In this document: piece by piece, positions 37,246 to 48,776 of the stretch
Position numbering within the stretch: the stretch's first letter is position 1
Layout: every line of letters begins with the position of its first letter
Source of the DNA: Rhizobium sp. 32-5/1
GTDB taxonomy: Bacteria; Pseudomonadota; Alphaproteobacteria; Rhizobiales; Rhizobiaceae
DNA: 64,000 nt
Assembly: GCF_029537235.1 (NCBI RefSeq)
Contig: NZ_CP120638.1
Span: 1,798,001-1,862,000 of the forward strand
Direction: 5' to 3'
Translations under genes and position numbers: made by a program
The notes under the pieces: generated by a model
Seen by the model: only the letters and a program-made list of their open reading frames with translations
What the model was told of the DNA's origin: nothing
Database searches by the model: none

Positions 37246-38309
37246 CTACTGCAGGAAGCCGATGATCTCGCGCACCTGCTTCATGGTCTTCTCAGCCCGG
37301 GCGCGGGCCCGTTCGCCACCGTTGCGCAGGATGCCGTCAATATGGGTCGTGTCCTCCATCAGCCGGCGCATTTCGCCGGTGATCGGGGCAAGAACCTCGA
37401 CGGAGAGATCGACCAGTGCAGGCTTGAACACCGAAAACTGCTGGCCGCCAAACTCGGACAGCACCTGTTCCTTGGTCTTGTCGGATAGCGCCGCATAGAT
37501 GCCGACGAGATTGTCGGCCTCCGGACGGCCCTTGAGGCCCTCGACTTCGCTTGGAAGCGCATCCGGGTCGGTCTTGGCCTTGCGGATTTTCTTCGAGATC
37601 GTCTCGGCATCGTCCATCAGGTTGACGCGGGAGAGATCGGAGGCATCGGACTTCGACATCTTCTTGGTACCGTCGCGCAGCGACATGACGCGCGGTGCCG
37701 GTCCGCCGATCAGAGGCTCGACCGCAGGGAAAAGGCATGCACCGCCTCTTCGCCCACCATCGTATCGATGCCGTGGCCGGCCCGGCGGATGTGGCCGGAA
37801 AAGTCGTTGTTGAACTTCTGGGCGATGTCGCGGGCAAGCTCGAGATGCTGCTTCTGGTCGTCGCCGACGGGCACATGGGTGGCGCGATAGACGAGGATGT
37901 CGGCCGCCATCAGGCTCGGATAGGCGAGGAGGCCGAGAGAGGCATTTTCCCGGTCCTTGCCGGCCTTGTCCTTGAACTGGGTCATGCGGTTCATCCAGCC
38001 GATGCGCGCGACGCAATTGAAGATCCAAGCAAGCTCGGCATGCTGCGGCACGGCCGACTGGTTGAAGACGATGTGCTTTTCCGCGTCGATGCCCGAGGCG
38101 ATGAAGGCGGCGGCGATCGCGCGGGTCTGGCTGGGCAGATCGTCATGCACCAACTGCGCCGTAATCGAATGCAGATCGACGACGCAATAGATGCAGTCGT
38201 TATTTTCCTGCAGCGCCACGAACTTGCGGATCGCGCCGAGATAATTGCCGAGATGAAGATTGCCCGTAGGCTGGACGCCGGAGAAAACGAGCGGCTGGAA
38301 GTCTGACAT
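37246..38309 (-). CDS. trpS: Tryptophanyl-tRNA synthetase (TrpS), frame broken
   Basis: Charges tRNA-Trp. The class I signature is [12 protein letters not shown] (HIGH-like) and the KMSKS motif is [13 protein letters not shown]. The N-terminal part from 38309 runs to about residue 193; the rest, starting [13 protein letters not shown], is in another phase. Adding one A to the run 37730-37733 (T on the coding strand) gives [14 protein letters not shown] and 354 residues, the family length. The enzyme is essential, so this is most likely an assembly error. The VOC gene is upstream by 110 bases. Confidence 0.95.
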
Positions 38310-38419
38310 GATGTCCTCGATCTGGCTTGTGGAGGGCCGGGTATACCGAACTGGTCTCTGTTGATGCTGGCGGGCTTATGCAACGGCCTTGCCCGCCGAT
38401 CAAGGGAAAAGCGGAGCCC

Positions 38420-38812
38420 TCAACCCGCGACCTGCAGCAGATCCCAGCTGTTGCCGAACGGATCGGCAAAGACGGCCACCGTCCCATAAGGCTCGCGGCG
38501 CGGCTCTTCGAGAAAGACGACGCCTTTTTCCCGCATCGCCGCGTGATCGCGGGTAAAATCATCGGTGAAGAGGAAAAAGCCGACGCGACCGCCGGTCTGG
38601 TTGCCGATCGCCGCTTCCTGTCGAGCGCCCTCGGCTTTCGCGATCACGAGCGCCGTTTCCGCAGCACCTTGCGGGCGAACCACGACCCAGCGCTTTCCTT
38701 CGCCCATGTCTGCATCTTCCAGCAGATCGAAGCCAAGGCTGCCGCAATAAAAGGCGATGGCGGCGTCGTAGTCAGGGACGAGCAAAGCAATGCGGGCGAT
38801 GACCTGTTTCAT
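38420..38812 (-). CDS. VOC-family (glyoxalase-fold) protein
   Basis: A 130-residue protein of the vicinal oxygen chelate fold, with ARIALLVPDYDAAIAFYCG, GKRWVVVRPQG and AVFADPFGNSWDLLQ, the usual ends of both beta-alpha-beta-beta-beta modules. The substrate is unknown; many such proteins are glyoxalase-, dioxygenase- or antibiotic-resistance-like. As sequenced it is in phase with murJ and would be its C-terminal part, but its ATG at 38812 has GAGGGG six bases upstream and the murJ end looks frameshifted, so I annotate it as a separate gene. Confidence 0.8.
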   Translation of the reverse strand: MKQVIARIALLVPDYDAAIAFYCGSLGFDLLEDADMGEGKRWVVVRPQGAAETALVIAKAEGARQEAAIGNQTGGRVGFFLFTDDFTRDHAAMREKGVVFLEEPRREPYGTVAVFADPFGNSWDLLQVAG

Positions 38813-38822
38813 GGCTGACCCC

Positions 38823-40417
38823 TCAGAGATCGGCGGGCGGCGCAGGGTCCGGGTGCCCGGCTTGCGCTTCATGTTGCGGCGGATCATCGACAGGTTGGCA
38901 CCGCCGATCAGGAAGGCGACGCTGAAATAGACGACCATCGCCAGACCGATCAGCATCATCAGGGCGGCAAGCTGGATGAAGAGCGAGGATTCTGGCGCGA
39001 GCCAGCCGGCGAGATAGAGCGACGCGTAATTCAGCGCGACCGCCATGACGACCGTTGCCGCAATGAGCCGAAGCACGCGGCTGAACAGGGCGTTTTCCCA
39101 GGTCCAATGCCCGCGCTTTACGAGCGTGGCAAACAGGAGGATGGTCGTCACCCAGCCGGAGACGGCCTCTGCTGTTGCGATGCCGCGTTCGGCAAACAGC
39201 GGAAACAGCGAGACGGCCAGCGCGCAATTGACGACCACGGAGATGCCGATGATCTTCATCGGCGTACGCGTGTCCTCCCGCGCGAAGAAACCCGGATTGA
39301 GCGCCTTGATCATCACGAAGGCGGGAAGACCAAGACCGTAGATCGCCAATGTCGCGGCGACCGTCGATGTGGTGTCGACCGAAAAAGCCCCGCGCTCGTA
39401 AAGCACGCGGACGATTTCATCCGAGATGACCCAGAGCGCGCCGGCAGCCGGCAGCGTCAGGAACAGCACGAATTCGAGCGAGCGGTTCTGCAGGTTCGCC
39501 GCTTCGTTGACGTTTCCGCTGCGCAGAGCCCGCGACAATTCGGGCAAAAGGACCACGCCAACGGCGATGCCGACGACGCCGAGCGGCAGTTGATAGACGC
39601 GGTCGGCATATTGCAGGACCGAGATGGCGCCGTCTTTGGTGGACGCAATCATCTGGCCGATAAGCTGGTTGATCTGGGTGATGCCGCCGGTGACGGCAGC
39701 AGGAAAGGCGAGCCAGAGCAGGCGCTTGACGTTGGGTGTCATGCGCGGGCGCTTGAGGCTGAAGCTCATGCCGGCGGCGCGCACGCCGATATAGAGGACG
39801 GCCATCTGCAAAAAGCCGGCCGCAAGCACACCCCAGGAGAGATACCAAGCCGTTGCCAGAGGATCAGCACCGGTCCACAGGCCGTAGCCCAGCGCGCCGA
39901 TCAGCGCGATATTCAAGAAGATCGGGGCAACGGCGGCGGCGAAATAATGCTGCAGCGAATTCAGCATGCCCGACAGCATCGCCGTCAGCGACATGCACAT
40001 GAGATAGGGGAACATGACGATCGACAGCTTGACCGTGACGTCGAACTTCTCGGCGTCATCGACGAAGCCGGGCGCGATCACCCAGGCGACGATCCACGGC
40101 ATGGCCAATTCCATGGCGATGGTGATCAGAAGCAGGACCGAGAACAGGACGCCGAGGACTTCCTCGGAAAAGCGCTTGGCGCCTTCGACGCCGTTGGCTT
40201 CGATCTCCTTGGCAAAAAGCGGTACGAAGGCAGCATTGAACGCGCCTTCTGCAAACAAGCGCCTAAACAGGTTGGGAAAGCGGAAGGCCGCGTAGAAGGC
40301 ATCGGCCATCGGGCCGGTGCCAAGGGCCGCAGCCATCAGCGTTTCGCGGGCAAAGCCGAGGAAGCGGCTGCCGAGCGTGGCGCCGCCGACGGTTGCGAAC
40401 TTGCGGACGAGGCTCAT
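38823..40417 (-). CDS. murJ: Lipid II flippase MurJ (MviN), 3' end probably frameshifted
   Basis: Moves lipid II across the inner membrane for peptidoglycan synthesis. About 14 membrane helices; the N-terminus [20 protein letters not shown] and the [18 protein letters not shown] motif are diagnostic. In the given sequence the frame runs through into the VOC gene. If one base is missing between about 38826 and 38870 (for example in GGG 38851-38853), the protein ends [13 protein letters not shown] at a TGA at 38823 with 531 residues, close to rhizobial MurJ. The start overlaps the glnD stop (ATGA), indicating coupled translation. Confidence 0.9.
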
Positions 40418-43317
40418 GATTCGGCTTTTGCCTTTCTGGCCGGCGCCAGCGTCCGGGGCGCTTGCTGGGGTGCGATCATGCCCGAAGGCATGCGGTCGCG
40501 CACCTCATCGGCCTCATCGGCCATGACGGCCTTCAGCCTTGCCGCGACATTGCTCTGGCGGCTTTCGCTGGTCACCTTCTGGCCGACAAGGTCGGTCACG
40601 TAGAACGTGTCGATGACCTTTTCGCCGAAGGTGGTGATGTGCGCGGACGCGATATCGAGCGAGAGATCCGAAAGCACCGCGGTCATTTCCGACAAAAGGC
40701 CGGTGCGGTCGAGGCATTCGACTTCAATGACCGTGAACTTGTTCGACAGCGTGTTGCTGATCGTTACCGCCGGCGTGACGGTAAAGGCCTTGTTGCGCTT
40801 GCGGCCCTTGGAGCGGCTGGCAATGACCTCCGGCAGACGTCGGGCGCCCGATAGCACGTCCTCGATCATCTTGCCGATGTTTGCCGCCCGCCGTTTTTCA
40901 TCCTCGTCGACCGGAAATTCGCGGGTGATCAGGATCGTATCGAGCGCGCGGCCATCGGAGGTCGTGAAGATCTGCGCGTCGACGATGTTGGCGCCGGCCG
41001 CAGCACAGGCCCCGGCGATGACGGCGAGCAGGCGCGGATGATCGGGCGAGAGAACGGTGATTTCGGTGATCGCGTGAAACTGGTGGGTGCGCACCATCGT
41101 CGCCAGCGCCCGCCCGGCCTTGTCGGCCTCGCGGATGAAATGCGCATGGCGCAACTGGTCCTCGAGCGGCACCGACAGAAGGTAAGGCTGGTAATGGAGC
41201 TTCGTATAGGTCTTGCGGTCCTTCTGGCTCCAGTCGGACAAGGCGTTGAACAAGACTTCGCCGGCGTGTTTCGCCCGCTCCTTGCGCGGCACTTCGGAGA
41301 AGCCACCCGAGATCATCAGTTCGGTCTCGTAATAGAGCGTGCGCAAAAGCTGGCCCTTCCAGCCGTTCCAGACGCCGGGGCCAACGGCGCGGATATCGCA
41401 GACCGTCAGGATCATCAGCATCTTCAACCGGTCGAGCGACTGCACCCGTTCGGCAAAATCAACGATGGTCTTGCGGTCGTTGAGGTCGCGCGTCTGCGCC
41501 ACCATCGACATGGTCAGGTGTTCCTCGATCAGCCAGGCGACGGTTTCGGTCTGCTTCGGCGTCAGCCCGAAGCGCGGCCCCAGCCGGCGTGCAACCTTAG
41601 CACCTGCGGTGGAATGATCTTCCGGTCGGCCCTTGGCAACGTCGTGCAGGAGAACGGCGACGAACAGGGCGGTGCGGTCCTCGATGCCGGGCATCAGCTT
41701 CACGGCGAGCGGGTGTACGTCCTCGTCCTTGCCCTGATCGACCCGCGACAGCACGTCGACCGCCCGCAGCAGATGCTCGTCCACGGTATAGTGGTGATAC
41801 ATGTTGAACTGCATCAGCGAGACAATCTTGCCGAATTCGGGAATGAAACGTCCGAGCACGCCGGCCTCGTTCATCCGCCGCAGGATCAACTCGGGATTGC
41901 GCCGCGAGGTCAGGATGGCGATGAACAGCCGGTTGGCTTCCTCGTCGTCGCGCAGCGCGGGCGTGATCAGGCTCAGCGAGCGGGTGACCAGCTTCAGGGC
42001 AGCAGGGTGGAACTCCAGCTTGTTGATGTCGGCGACGTGGAAGATGCGGATCAGATTGACCGGATCGCGCTTGAAGACATCCGGGCTCGAAAGCGCGATA
42101 CGCCCGCCATCATCGACGAATTCCAGCGAACCGGCGATCTTGCGAACACGGTTGGTGAAACGGTTGAAAACCGCCGTCAGCCCCGGCAACTGCTTGGCCT
42201 GCTGGTCCTCCAGTGCCGCGCAGAAGATGCGTGTCAGGTCGCCGACATTCTTGGCGACGAGGAAATAATGCTTCATGAAGCGCTCGACGGCGGACAGGCC
42301 CGGGTGGTCATGATAACCAAGGCATTCGGCGATTTCGCGCTGAATGTCGAAGGAGAGGCGTTCCTCACCCTTGCCGGTCAGGAAGTGCATGTGGCAGCGC
42401 ACCGCCCAGAGAAAATCGTCCGACTTCTGAAACAGCTTGTATTCCTGCCGCGAGAGAACGCCAAGCTTGATCAGGTCGGCGCTATCCTTCACCCGGTAGA
42501 AATATTTGGCGATCCAGAACAAGGTATGCAGGTCGCGCAGGCCGCCCTTGCCTTCCTTGACGTTCGGCTCGACCAGATAACGCGTGTCGCCCGCCTTGCG
42601 GTGGCGCTCATCGCGTTCGGCAAGCTTGGCGGCAATGAAATCGGGACCGGTATTCTTGACGATTTCCTCGTCGAACCGGGCGGCGAGTTCATCCGCCAGC
42701 TCGATCGAGCCGCAGATCAGGCGTGTTTCGAGAATGGCGGTGCGGATCGTCATGTCACTGCGCGACAGGCGGATGCACTCGTCCACGGTGCGGGTCGCGT
42801 GTCCGACCTTGAAACCGAGATCCCACAGGATATAGAGCATGAACTCGATCGCCGGTTCGGCCCATACGCCTTTCTTGAGCGGCAAAAGGAAGAGGAGGTC
42901 GATATCGGATCCCGGCGCCAGCGTGCCACGGCCATAACCACCGACAGCGGCGACAGCGATGCGCGCATGGGCCGGCGCATGGGAGGCGTCGAAGATTTCA
43001 TTGAGCACGAAAGCATGCAGGACGGTGATCAGCTGGTCTTGAAGCCAGGAAATTCGCTGGGCGCATTTCAACCCGCTGCCGTCTTCGAGCAGCAGTTTGC
43101 GGGCCTTCTCGCGCCCTTCCAGATTGGCGGCGCGGAACGCTGACAGCAAGGCCTGCCGCATCGGATCGCGGGATTCCGCATGCGCCGAAGCGATGAAACC
43201 GCATTTGGCTTTCAGGGCCGCGACATCAAGAATTTCGGGAAATGCCATGTCTTGCTTGGCCATCAAATGCCGACCACTATCCTGTCCGACCTCAATCGCG
43301 AGCCGCTGCGTTTTCAT
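40414..43317 (-). CDS. glnD: Bifunctional uridylyltransferase/uridylyl-removing enzyme GlnD
   Basis: Nitrogen sensor that uridylylates and deuridylylates PII proteins in response to glutamine. 967 residues. Domains in order: nucleotidyltransferase ([19 protein letters not shown]), GlnD_UR ([17 protein letters not shown]), HD hydrolase ([14 protein letters not shown]) and two C-terminal ACT domains that sense glutamine ([17 protein letters not shown] and [17 protein letters not shown]). ATG 43263 ([13 protein letters not shown]) is an in-frame alternative start giving 949 residues. It is followed by murJ with an ATGA overlap and preceded by mutS, the usual rhizobial order. Confidence 0.96.
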   Translation of the reverse strand: MKTQRLAIEVGQDSGRHLMAKQDMAFPEILDVAALKAKCGFIASAHAESRDPMRQALLSAFRAANLEGREKARKLLLEDGSGLKCAQRISWLQDQLITVLHAFVLNEIFDASHAPAHARIAVAAVGGYGRGTLAPGSDIDLLFLLPLKKGVWAEPAIEFMLYILWDLGFKVGHATRTVDECIRLSRSDMTIRTAILETRLICGSIELADELAARFDEEIVKNTGPDFIAAKLAERDERHRKAGDTRYLVEPNVKEGKGGLRDLHTLFWIAKYFYRVKDSADLIKLGVLSRQEYKLFQKSDDFLWAVRCHMHFLTGKGEERLSFDIQREIAECLGYHDHPGLSAVERFMKHYFLVAKNVGDLTRIFCAALEDQQAKQLPGLTAVFNRFTNRVRKIAGSLEFVDDGGRIALSSPDVFKRDPVNLIRIFHVADINKLEFHPAALKLVTRSLSLITPALRDDEEANRLFIAILTSRRNPELILRRMNEAGVLGRFIPEFGKIVSLMQFNMYHHYTVDEHLLRAVDVLSRVDQGKDEDVHPLAVKLMPGIEDRTALFVAVLLHDVAKGRPEDHSTAGAKVARRLGPRFGLTPKQTETVAWLIEEHLTMSMVAQTRDLNDRKTIVDFAERVQSLDRLKMLMILTVCDIRAVGPGVWNGWKGQLLRTLYYETELMISGGFSEVPRKERAKHAGEVLFNALSDWSQKDRKTYTKLHYQPYLLSVPLEDQLRHAHFIREADKAGRALATMVRTHQFHAITEITVLSPDHPRLLAVIAGACAAAGANIVDAQIFTTSDGRALDTILITREFPVDEDEKRRAANIGKMIEDVLSGARRLPEVIASRSKGRKRNKAFTVTPAVTISNTLSNKFTVIEVECLDRTGLLSEMTAVLSDLSLDIASAHITTFGEKVIDTFYVTDLVGQKVTSESRQSNVAARLKAVMADEADEVRDRMPSGMIAPQQAPRTLAPARKAKAES

Positions 43318-43361
43318 GCGCTATAGACCTTTTGCCAAACCGACAACAGGCAAACTAGCGT

Positions 43362-46105
43362 TCAAGCCTTGCCAAGTTGTTTCTTCAACGCATAAAGCGC
43401 CTCCAGCGCCTCGCGCGGCGTCATATCATCGGGATTGAGACTTTTTAAGGCTTCCTCGACCTTCGACGGACCCGCCTTGGCGATCTCCTCACGGCGAATC
43501 GCCACCTGGAACAGGGGAGATCATCGATCAGCTGGCTTGCCGGGTTCTTGCGGTCGGCGTCCTCGAGCTTGGCCAGCACATCCTTGGCGCGGGCAACGAC
43601 GGATGCGGGCAGGCCAGCAAGCCGGGCCACTTGGATGCCATAGGAGCGGTCGGCGGCCCCTGGGCCGACTTCGTGCAGGAAGATGACGTCGTTGTCCCAT
43701 TCCTTGACCCGCATCGTCGCATTCGACAGGCGCCCGAGCTTTTCCGACAGCACGGTCAATTCATGGAAATGGGTGGCGAACAGCCCGCGGCAGCGGTTTG
43801 CCTCGTGCAGATGCTCGACGGCTGCCCAGGCGATCGACAGGCCATCGAAAGTCGCGGTGCCACGACCAATCTCGTCGAGGATCACCAGCGAGCGGTCGGT
43901 CGCCTGGTTGAGAATTGCCGCCGTCTCGACCATTTCGACCATGAAGGTCGAGCGTCCCCGCGCCAGATCGTCGGAGGCGCCGACGCGCGAGAACAGGCGA
44001 TCGACGATGCCGATATGGGCGGACGTTGCCGGTACAAACGACCCCATCTGCGCCATGATGGCGATCAGCGCATTCTGGCGCAGGAAAGTCGATTTACCGC
44101 CCATGTTGGGTCCGGTCAAAAGCCAGATGGCGCCATCGCCCTCCCCGTCATGCGGCGACAGATCGCAGGTATTGGCAACAAAGGCGGCGCCGGCCTGCCG
44201 CCGCAACGCCTGCTCGACCACCGGATGGCGGCCACCGTCGATCGCAAACATCTTGGATTGATCGACCTGCGGGCGGCAATAGGCCTGCTCTTCGGCGAGC
44301 GTCGCCAGACCGGCGGAGACATCGATGACAGCCAGAGCGACCGCCGCCTTCTTGATGGCCTCTGCTTCCGCGACTACCTCAGACGTCAGCGCTTCGAAGG
44401 CCTGCAGCTCGATGGCGAGTGCCCGGTCGGCGGCATTGGCGATCTTGGTTTCGAGTTCGGACAGCACTGTTGTCGTGAAGCGCATGGCGCCGGCCATGGT
44501 CTGGCGGTGGATGAAGCGGGCCTTGGCCTCATCGCCATCCGTCAGCGCCGAGGCATTGAGCGCCGTGACCTCGATGAAATAGCCGAGCACATTGTTGTAT
44601 TTGATCTTCAGCGCCTTGACGCCGGTCTCCTCGGCATATTGCAGCTGCAGTGCTGCAATGACCCGGCGCGACTGGTCGCGCAGCGCCCGCATCTCGTCGA
44701 GTTCCGCATGGGCGCCCTCGCGCAGGAAACCGCCATCCCTTTTCAGCAGCGGCAGTTCGTCTGACAGCATCGAGCCAAGACTGTCGACCAGACCCTGCGG
44801 CAGGGCGTTCACAGCCGACAGCGTCTGTGAAAGCTCCTCGGACAGCGTGCCACGCTCCAAAAGGCGACCCACTTGCGCTGCAGTCTGCAGCCCTGAAAGG
44901 ATGCTGCCGAGATCGCGAGGCCCACCACGCCCGAGCGCCAACCGCGAAAGTGCCCTTGGCATGTCAGGAACACGCTTCAGAACGTCGCGCAGATCGGAAC
45001 AGAACGAGGGCTGATCGGTGAGCATGGCGATCGAATCAAGCCGCGCATTGATGCGCTCCGGCTCCGTCAGCGGCGACATCAGCCGTTCGGCGAGAAGCCG
45101 GGCGCCGCCGCCGGTCACGGTCCGGTCGAGCGCCTTCAGGAGCGTGCCGTTGCGATCCCCCGACAGGGTTTTGACAAGTTCCAGATTGCCGCGCGTCGCG
45201 GGATCGATGAACAAAGTGGAGGCGCCACTTTCGCGCTCTGGTATACCAAGCGGCGGACGCTCGGCAAACTGCGTCTTCTCGACATAGGAAATCGCTGCCG
45301 ACGCTGCCGCCATCTCGACCCGCGAAAAGCTGCCGAAGCCATCGAGCGTCTTGACGCCATAATAGCGGGTGATGCGGTTTTCAGCCGTCGCGCTATCGAA
45401 CAGCACCGCCGGTTGCGGCACCGCGACCCGCCCCAGCACATCGATCACCGGGCGCATCTCCGGATCGTGGAACAGCGTATCGGCGAGGATGAGTTCACGC
45501 GGCTCGATGCGCAGGATATCGGCCAGGAGCCGGCTCTCCGCGGTTTCCGCCAAGCGGAAGACGCCGGTCGAGATATCGATCCAGGCCAGCGCCAAAGCTG
45601 GCTCGGAGCCACCACGAATGCGCGACAGCGCCATCAGATAGTTGGATTCGAACGGCGAAAGCAGCTTGTCCTCGGTGATCGTACCGGGCGTCACGAGCCG
45701 CACGACATCGCGTTTGACGACCGATTTTCCGCCGCGCTTCTTGGCCTCCGCAGGGTCTTCGATCTGCTCGCAGACGGCGACGCGGAAACCGAGCCCGATC
45801 AGCTTTTGCAAATAATCGTCGGCGGCATGCACCGGCACGCCGCACATCGGGATATCCTGGCCCAGATGCTGGCCGCGCCGCGTCAGCGTGATTCCGAGCG
45901 CGCGCGACGCATCGACGGCATCCTGGAAAAACAGCTCGTAGAAATCGCCCATCCGGTAGAACAGCAGCGAATCCGGATTGTTCGCCTTTATCTCGATGAA
46001 CTGTTCCATCATCGGCGTTGCCGTCGACCGGCTTTCCTCCGTCGCCAGTTGCGCGGCGGTCAGGACCTCATTGTTTCGGGCGGCGGGCTCAGTCACGAAT
46101 GTCAT
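43362..46105 (-). CDS. mutS: DNA mismatch repair protein MutS, frame broken near the 3' end
   Basis: Recognises mismatches and small loops. The mismatch-binding domain has [11 protein letters not shown] near the N-terminus; the ATPase has Walker [28 protein letters not shown] and THFHELTVL. In the given phase it ends falsely at 43445 ([11 protein letters not shown]). Adding one G to the run 43514-43517 restores [17 protein letters not shown] and the normal C-terminal tail ending [12 protein letters not shown] at 43362; repaired length is 914 residues. The start at 46105 ([12 protein letters not shown]) is used; 46132 adds nine residues. The malic enzyme gene diverges 105 bases upstream. Confidence 0.95.
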
Positions 46106-46209
46106 GGTTTTCCTAAAAAAGTGGTGCCACACTATTCACGGGCGTTTATAGAAGACAACAACAAAGAGGCACGCGAAAGCCGTGGCCCACAGGAGGTTGA
46201 GGAGGAACC

Positions 46210-48494
46210 ATGTCGGAAACAGACAAGACGGATCGCACGCGCAAAAGTGTCACGGATCAGGAAGCGCTGGATTTTCACGCGCAGGGCCGGCCCGGCAAGC
46301 TGGAAATTTCGCCCACCAAGCCGATGGCGACGCAGCGCGACCTTTCTCTTGCCTATTCGCCCGGCGTCGCCGTTCCGGTCAAGGCGATCGCCGAAAACCC
46401 GGCGCTCGCCTATGATTACACGACACGCGGCAACATGGTCGCCGTGATTTCCAACGGCACCGCCATTCTCGGCCTGGGCAATCTTGGCGCGCTGGCCTCC
46501 AAGCCCGTCATGGAAGGAAAGGCCGTGTTGTTCAAGCGCTTTGCCGATGTCGATGCGATCGATCTCGAGGTCGATACCGAGAATGTCGACGAATTCATCA
46601 ATTGCGTCCGCTTCCTCGGCCCCTCCTTCGGCGGCATCAACCTCGAAGACATCAAGGCGCCTGAATGCTTCATCATCGAGCAGCGACTGCGCGAGATCAT
46701 GGATATTCCGGTGTTCCACGATGACCAGCACGGCACGGCGATCATCGCCGCCGCGGGTCTCATCAATGCGCTCACCCTGACCGGCCGCGACTTCAAGACG
46801 ACGAAACTCGTCTGCAATGGCGCGGGTGCTGCCGCTATCGCCTGCATCGAACTGATCAAGTCGATGGGTTTTGCCCCTGAGAACGTCATCCTGTGCGATA
46901 CCAAGGGCGTCATCTACCAGGGCCGTACCGAAGGCATGAACCAGTGGAAATCGGCGCATGCGGTCAAAACCGACAAACGCACGCTGGATGAAGCCATGGA
47001 CGGCGCCGACGTCGTTCTCGGCCTTTCGCAGAAGGGCGCGCTTTCCGAAGGGATGATCCGCTCGATGGCCGACCGGCCGATCATCTTCGCCATGGCCAAT
47101 CCCGACCCCGAAATCACGCCGGAAGAAGTCGCCCGCATCCGTGACGACGCGATCATGGCGACCGGCCGCTCGGACTATCCCAACCAGGTCAACAACGTGC
47201 TGGGCTTCCCTATATCTTCCGCGGCGCGCTCGACGTCAGGGCCTCGACGATAAACGACGCGATGAAGATCGCGGCGGCGGAAGCACTGGCAAGCCTTGCC
47301 AAGGAGGATGTTCCGGACGATGTCGCCGCTGCCTACCAGGGCAACCGGCCGCGCTTTGGTGCGGAATACATCATCCCCGTGCCCTTCGACCCGCGGCTGA
47401 TCTCGGCAATCCCGGTGGCTGTCGCCAAGGCTGCCATGGAAACCGGTGTCGCGCGCAAGCCGATCCCTAATCTCGAGGCCTATGGCCGCCAGCTTTCCGC
47501 CCGCCGCGACCCGATCGCTTCCACCCTGCAGCGCATCTACGAGCGCGTTCGTCGCCAGCCCAAGCGCATCGTCTTTGCCGAAGGCGAGGAAGTGCTGATG
47601 ATGCGCTCGGCGATCGCCTATGCCAACCAGGGCCTTGGCACCGCTCTGTTGCTCGGTCGCGAGGACCGCATGCGCGAGACCGCCGAACGCGAGGGCATCG
47701 ATCTCGACCGGCCCGGGACCGAAATCGTCAATGCGCGCATCTCAAAGCGGATCGGTGCCTATACCGATTACCTCTACGCCCGCCTGCAGCGCAACGGCTA
47801 CCTGTTTCGCGATGCCCAGCGCCTGATCAACAATGACCGCAACCATTTTGCCGCCTCCATGGTAGCACTCGGCGATGCCGACGGCATGGTCACCGGCTTG
47901 ACGCGCAACTACTCGACAGCACTCGAGGACGTGCGCCGCTGCATCGATCCAAAACCGGGCCACCGCGTCATCGGGGTGTCGCTGGCGCTTTGCCGCGGCC
48001 GTACCGTGCTTGTCGCCGACACCGCCGTGCACGATATGCCCTCTTCCGAGGAACTGGCGGATATTGCCGAAGAAGCGGCCGGCCTTGCAAAACGCCTCGG
48101 CTACGTGCCGCGCGTTGCAATGCTTGCCTATTCCACCTTCGGCAATCCATCGGGCGAGCGCTCCGAGCGGGTGCGCGAGGCCGTCAATATCCTCGACAAG
48201 CGTCGGGTCGATTTCGAATATGACGGCGAGATGGCCGCCGACGTCGCGCTCAACAGCCGGGTGATGGAACAGTACCCGTTCTGCCGGCTCTCGGGGCCTG
48301 CCAATGTCCTGGTCATGCCAGCCTTCCATTCCGCCTCGATCTCGACCAAGATGCTGCAGGAACTGGGCGGCGCGACCATCATCGGACCGCTTCTCGTCGG
48401 TCTCGACAAATCGGTGCAGATCGTTTCCATGACAGCGAAGGATTCCGACATCGTCAACATGGCGGCGATTGCCGCACATAATGCCGGCGCATAG
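46210..48494 (+). CDS. maeB: NADP-dependent malic enzyme with phosphotransacetylase-like domain, frame broken
   Basis: Oxidatively decarboxylates malate to pyruvate. The N-terminal malic domain (SLAYSPGVAVPVKAI, VFHDDQHGTAIIAAAGLINA, NGAGAAAIACIEL) is followed by a C-terminal phosphotransacetylase-like domain (KRIVFAEGEEVLMMRSAI, then GNPSGERSERVREAV) that acts in oligomerisation or allostery. The two parts are in different phases: adding one C to the run 47208-47210 gives LGFPYIFRGALDVRASTINDA and 761 residues. In Sinorhizobium meliloti the homologue in this place, beside olsB, is tme, so NADP is the expected cofactor. GAGGAACC precedes the ATG. Confidence 0.93.
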
Positions 48495-48503
48495 TATCGA
48501 GTC

Positions 48504-48537
48504 AAAAAAAGCCCGCCTCCCTGCAAAGGGGGCGGGC
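48504..48537 (-). terminator. Rho-independent terminator between the malic enzyme and olsB genes
   Basis: On the minus strand GCCCGCC and GGCGGGC pair, extended by three further G-C pairs, and a run of seven T follows at 48510-48504. It is directed to stop leftward transcription coming from olsB, 240 bases after the olsB stop. On the plus strand it lies 9 bases after the malic enzyme stop without a T-run. Confidence 0.75.
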
Positions 48538-48658
48538 ACCACGTAATACTTCCTAAGTCATGAGCGGAGAATAACCGTTCGGTGTTACGGGCACCGTTCG
48601 GAATCCCTAATCCCGCGCCTTTTATTTTTCAATATAGTTTCGTTATAAAATATGCGAT

Positions 48659-48766
48659 CTGTTTTGAGACGATGAACAATATCAAAACAGGGCCGTCGAT
48701 ATCTGCTTTAAATTGGGGTTAACTTAACCAAATCTTTAAACCATGCTGTTCCCGAGAGAACAGCAT
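48659..48766. repeat. Cluster of three inverted repeats 3' of olsB
   Basis: Three perfect palindromic elements lie in this AT-rich gap: CTGTTTTGA...TCAAAACAG (48659-48690), GGTTAA-C-TTAACC (48717-48729) and ATGCTGTTC-CCGAGA-GAACAGCAT (48743-48766). The last is ten bases after the olsB stop and may be its terminator, although no T-run follows directly. No gene is visible in 48538-48776. Confidence 0.5.
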
Positions 48767-48776
48767 CGGCAACGCT

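Noticed and set aside
39107..40603. Plus-strand frame of 498 codons opposite murJ
   Set aside because: Antisense shadow of MurJ, very polar composition with no motifs.
41038..43143. Long plus-strand frame of 701 codons opposite glnD
   Set aside because: It mirrors GlnD codon phase in a GC-rich gene and is rich in Arg, Asp, Gly and Gln without domain motifs; glnD is clear on the other strand.
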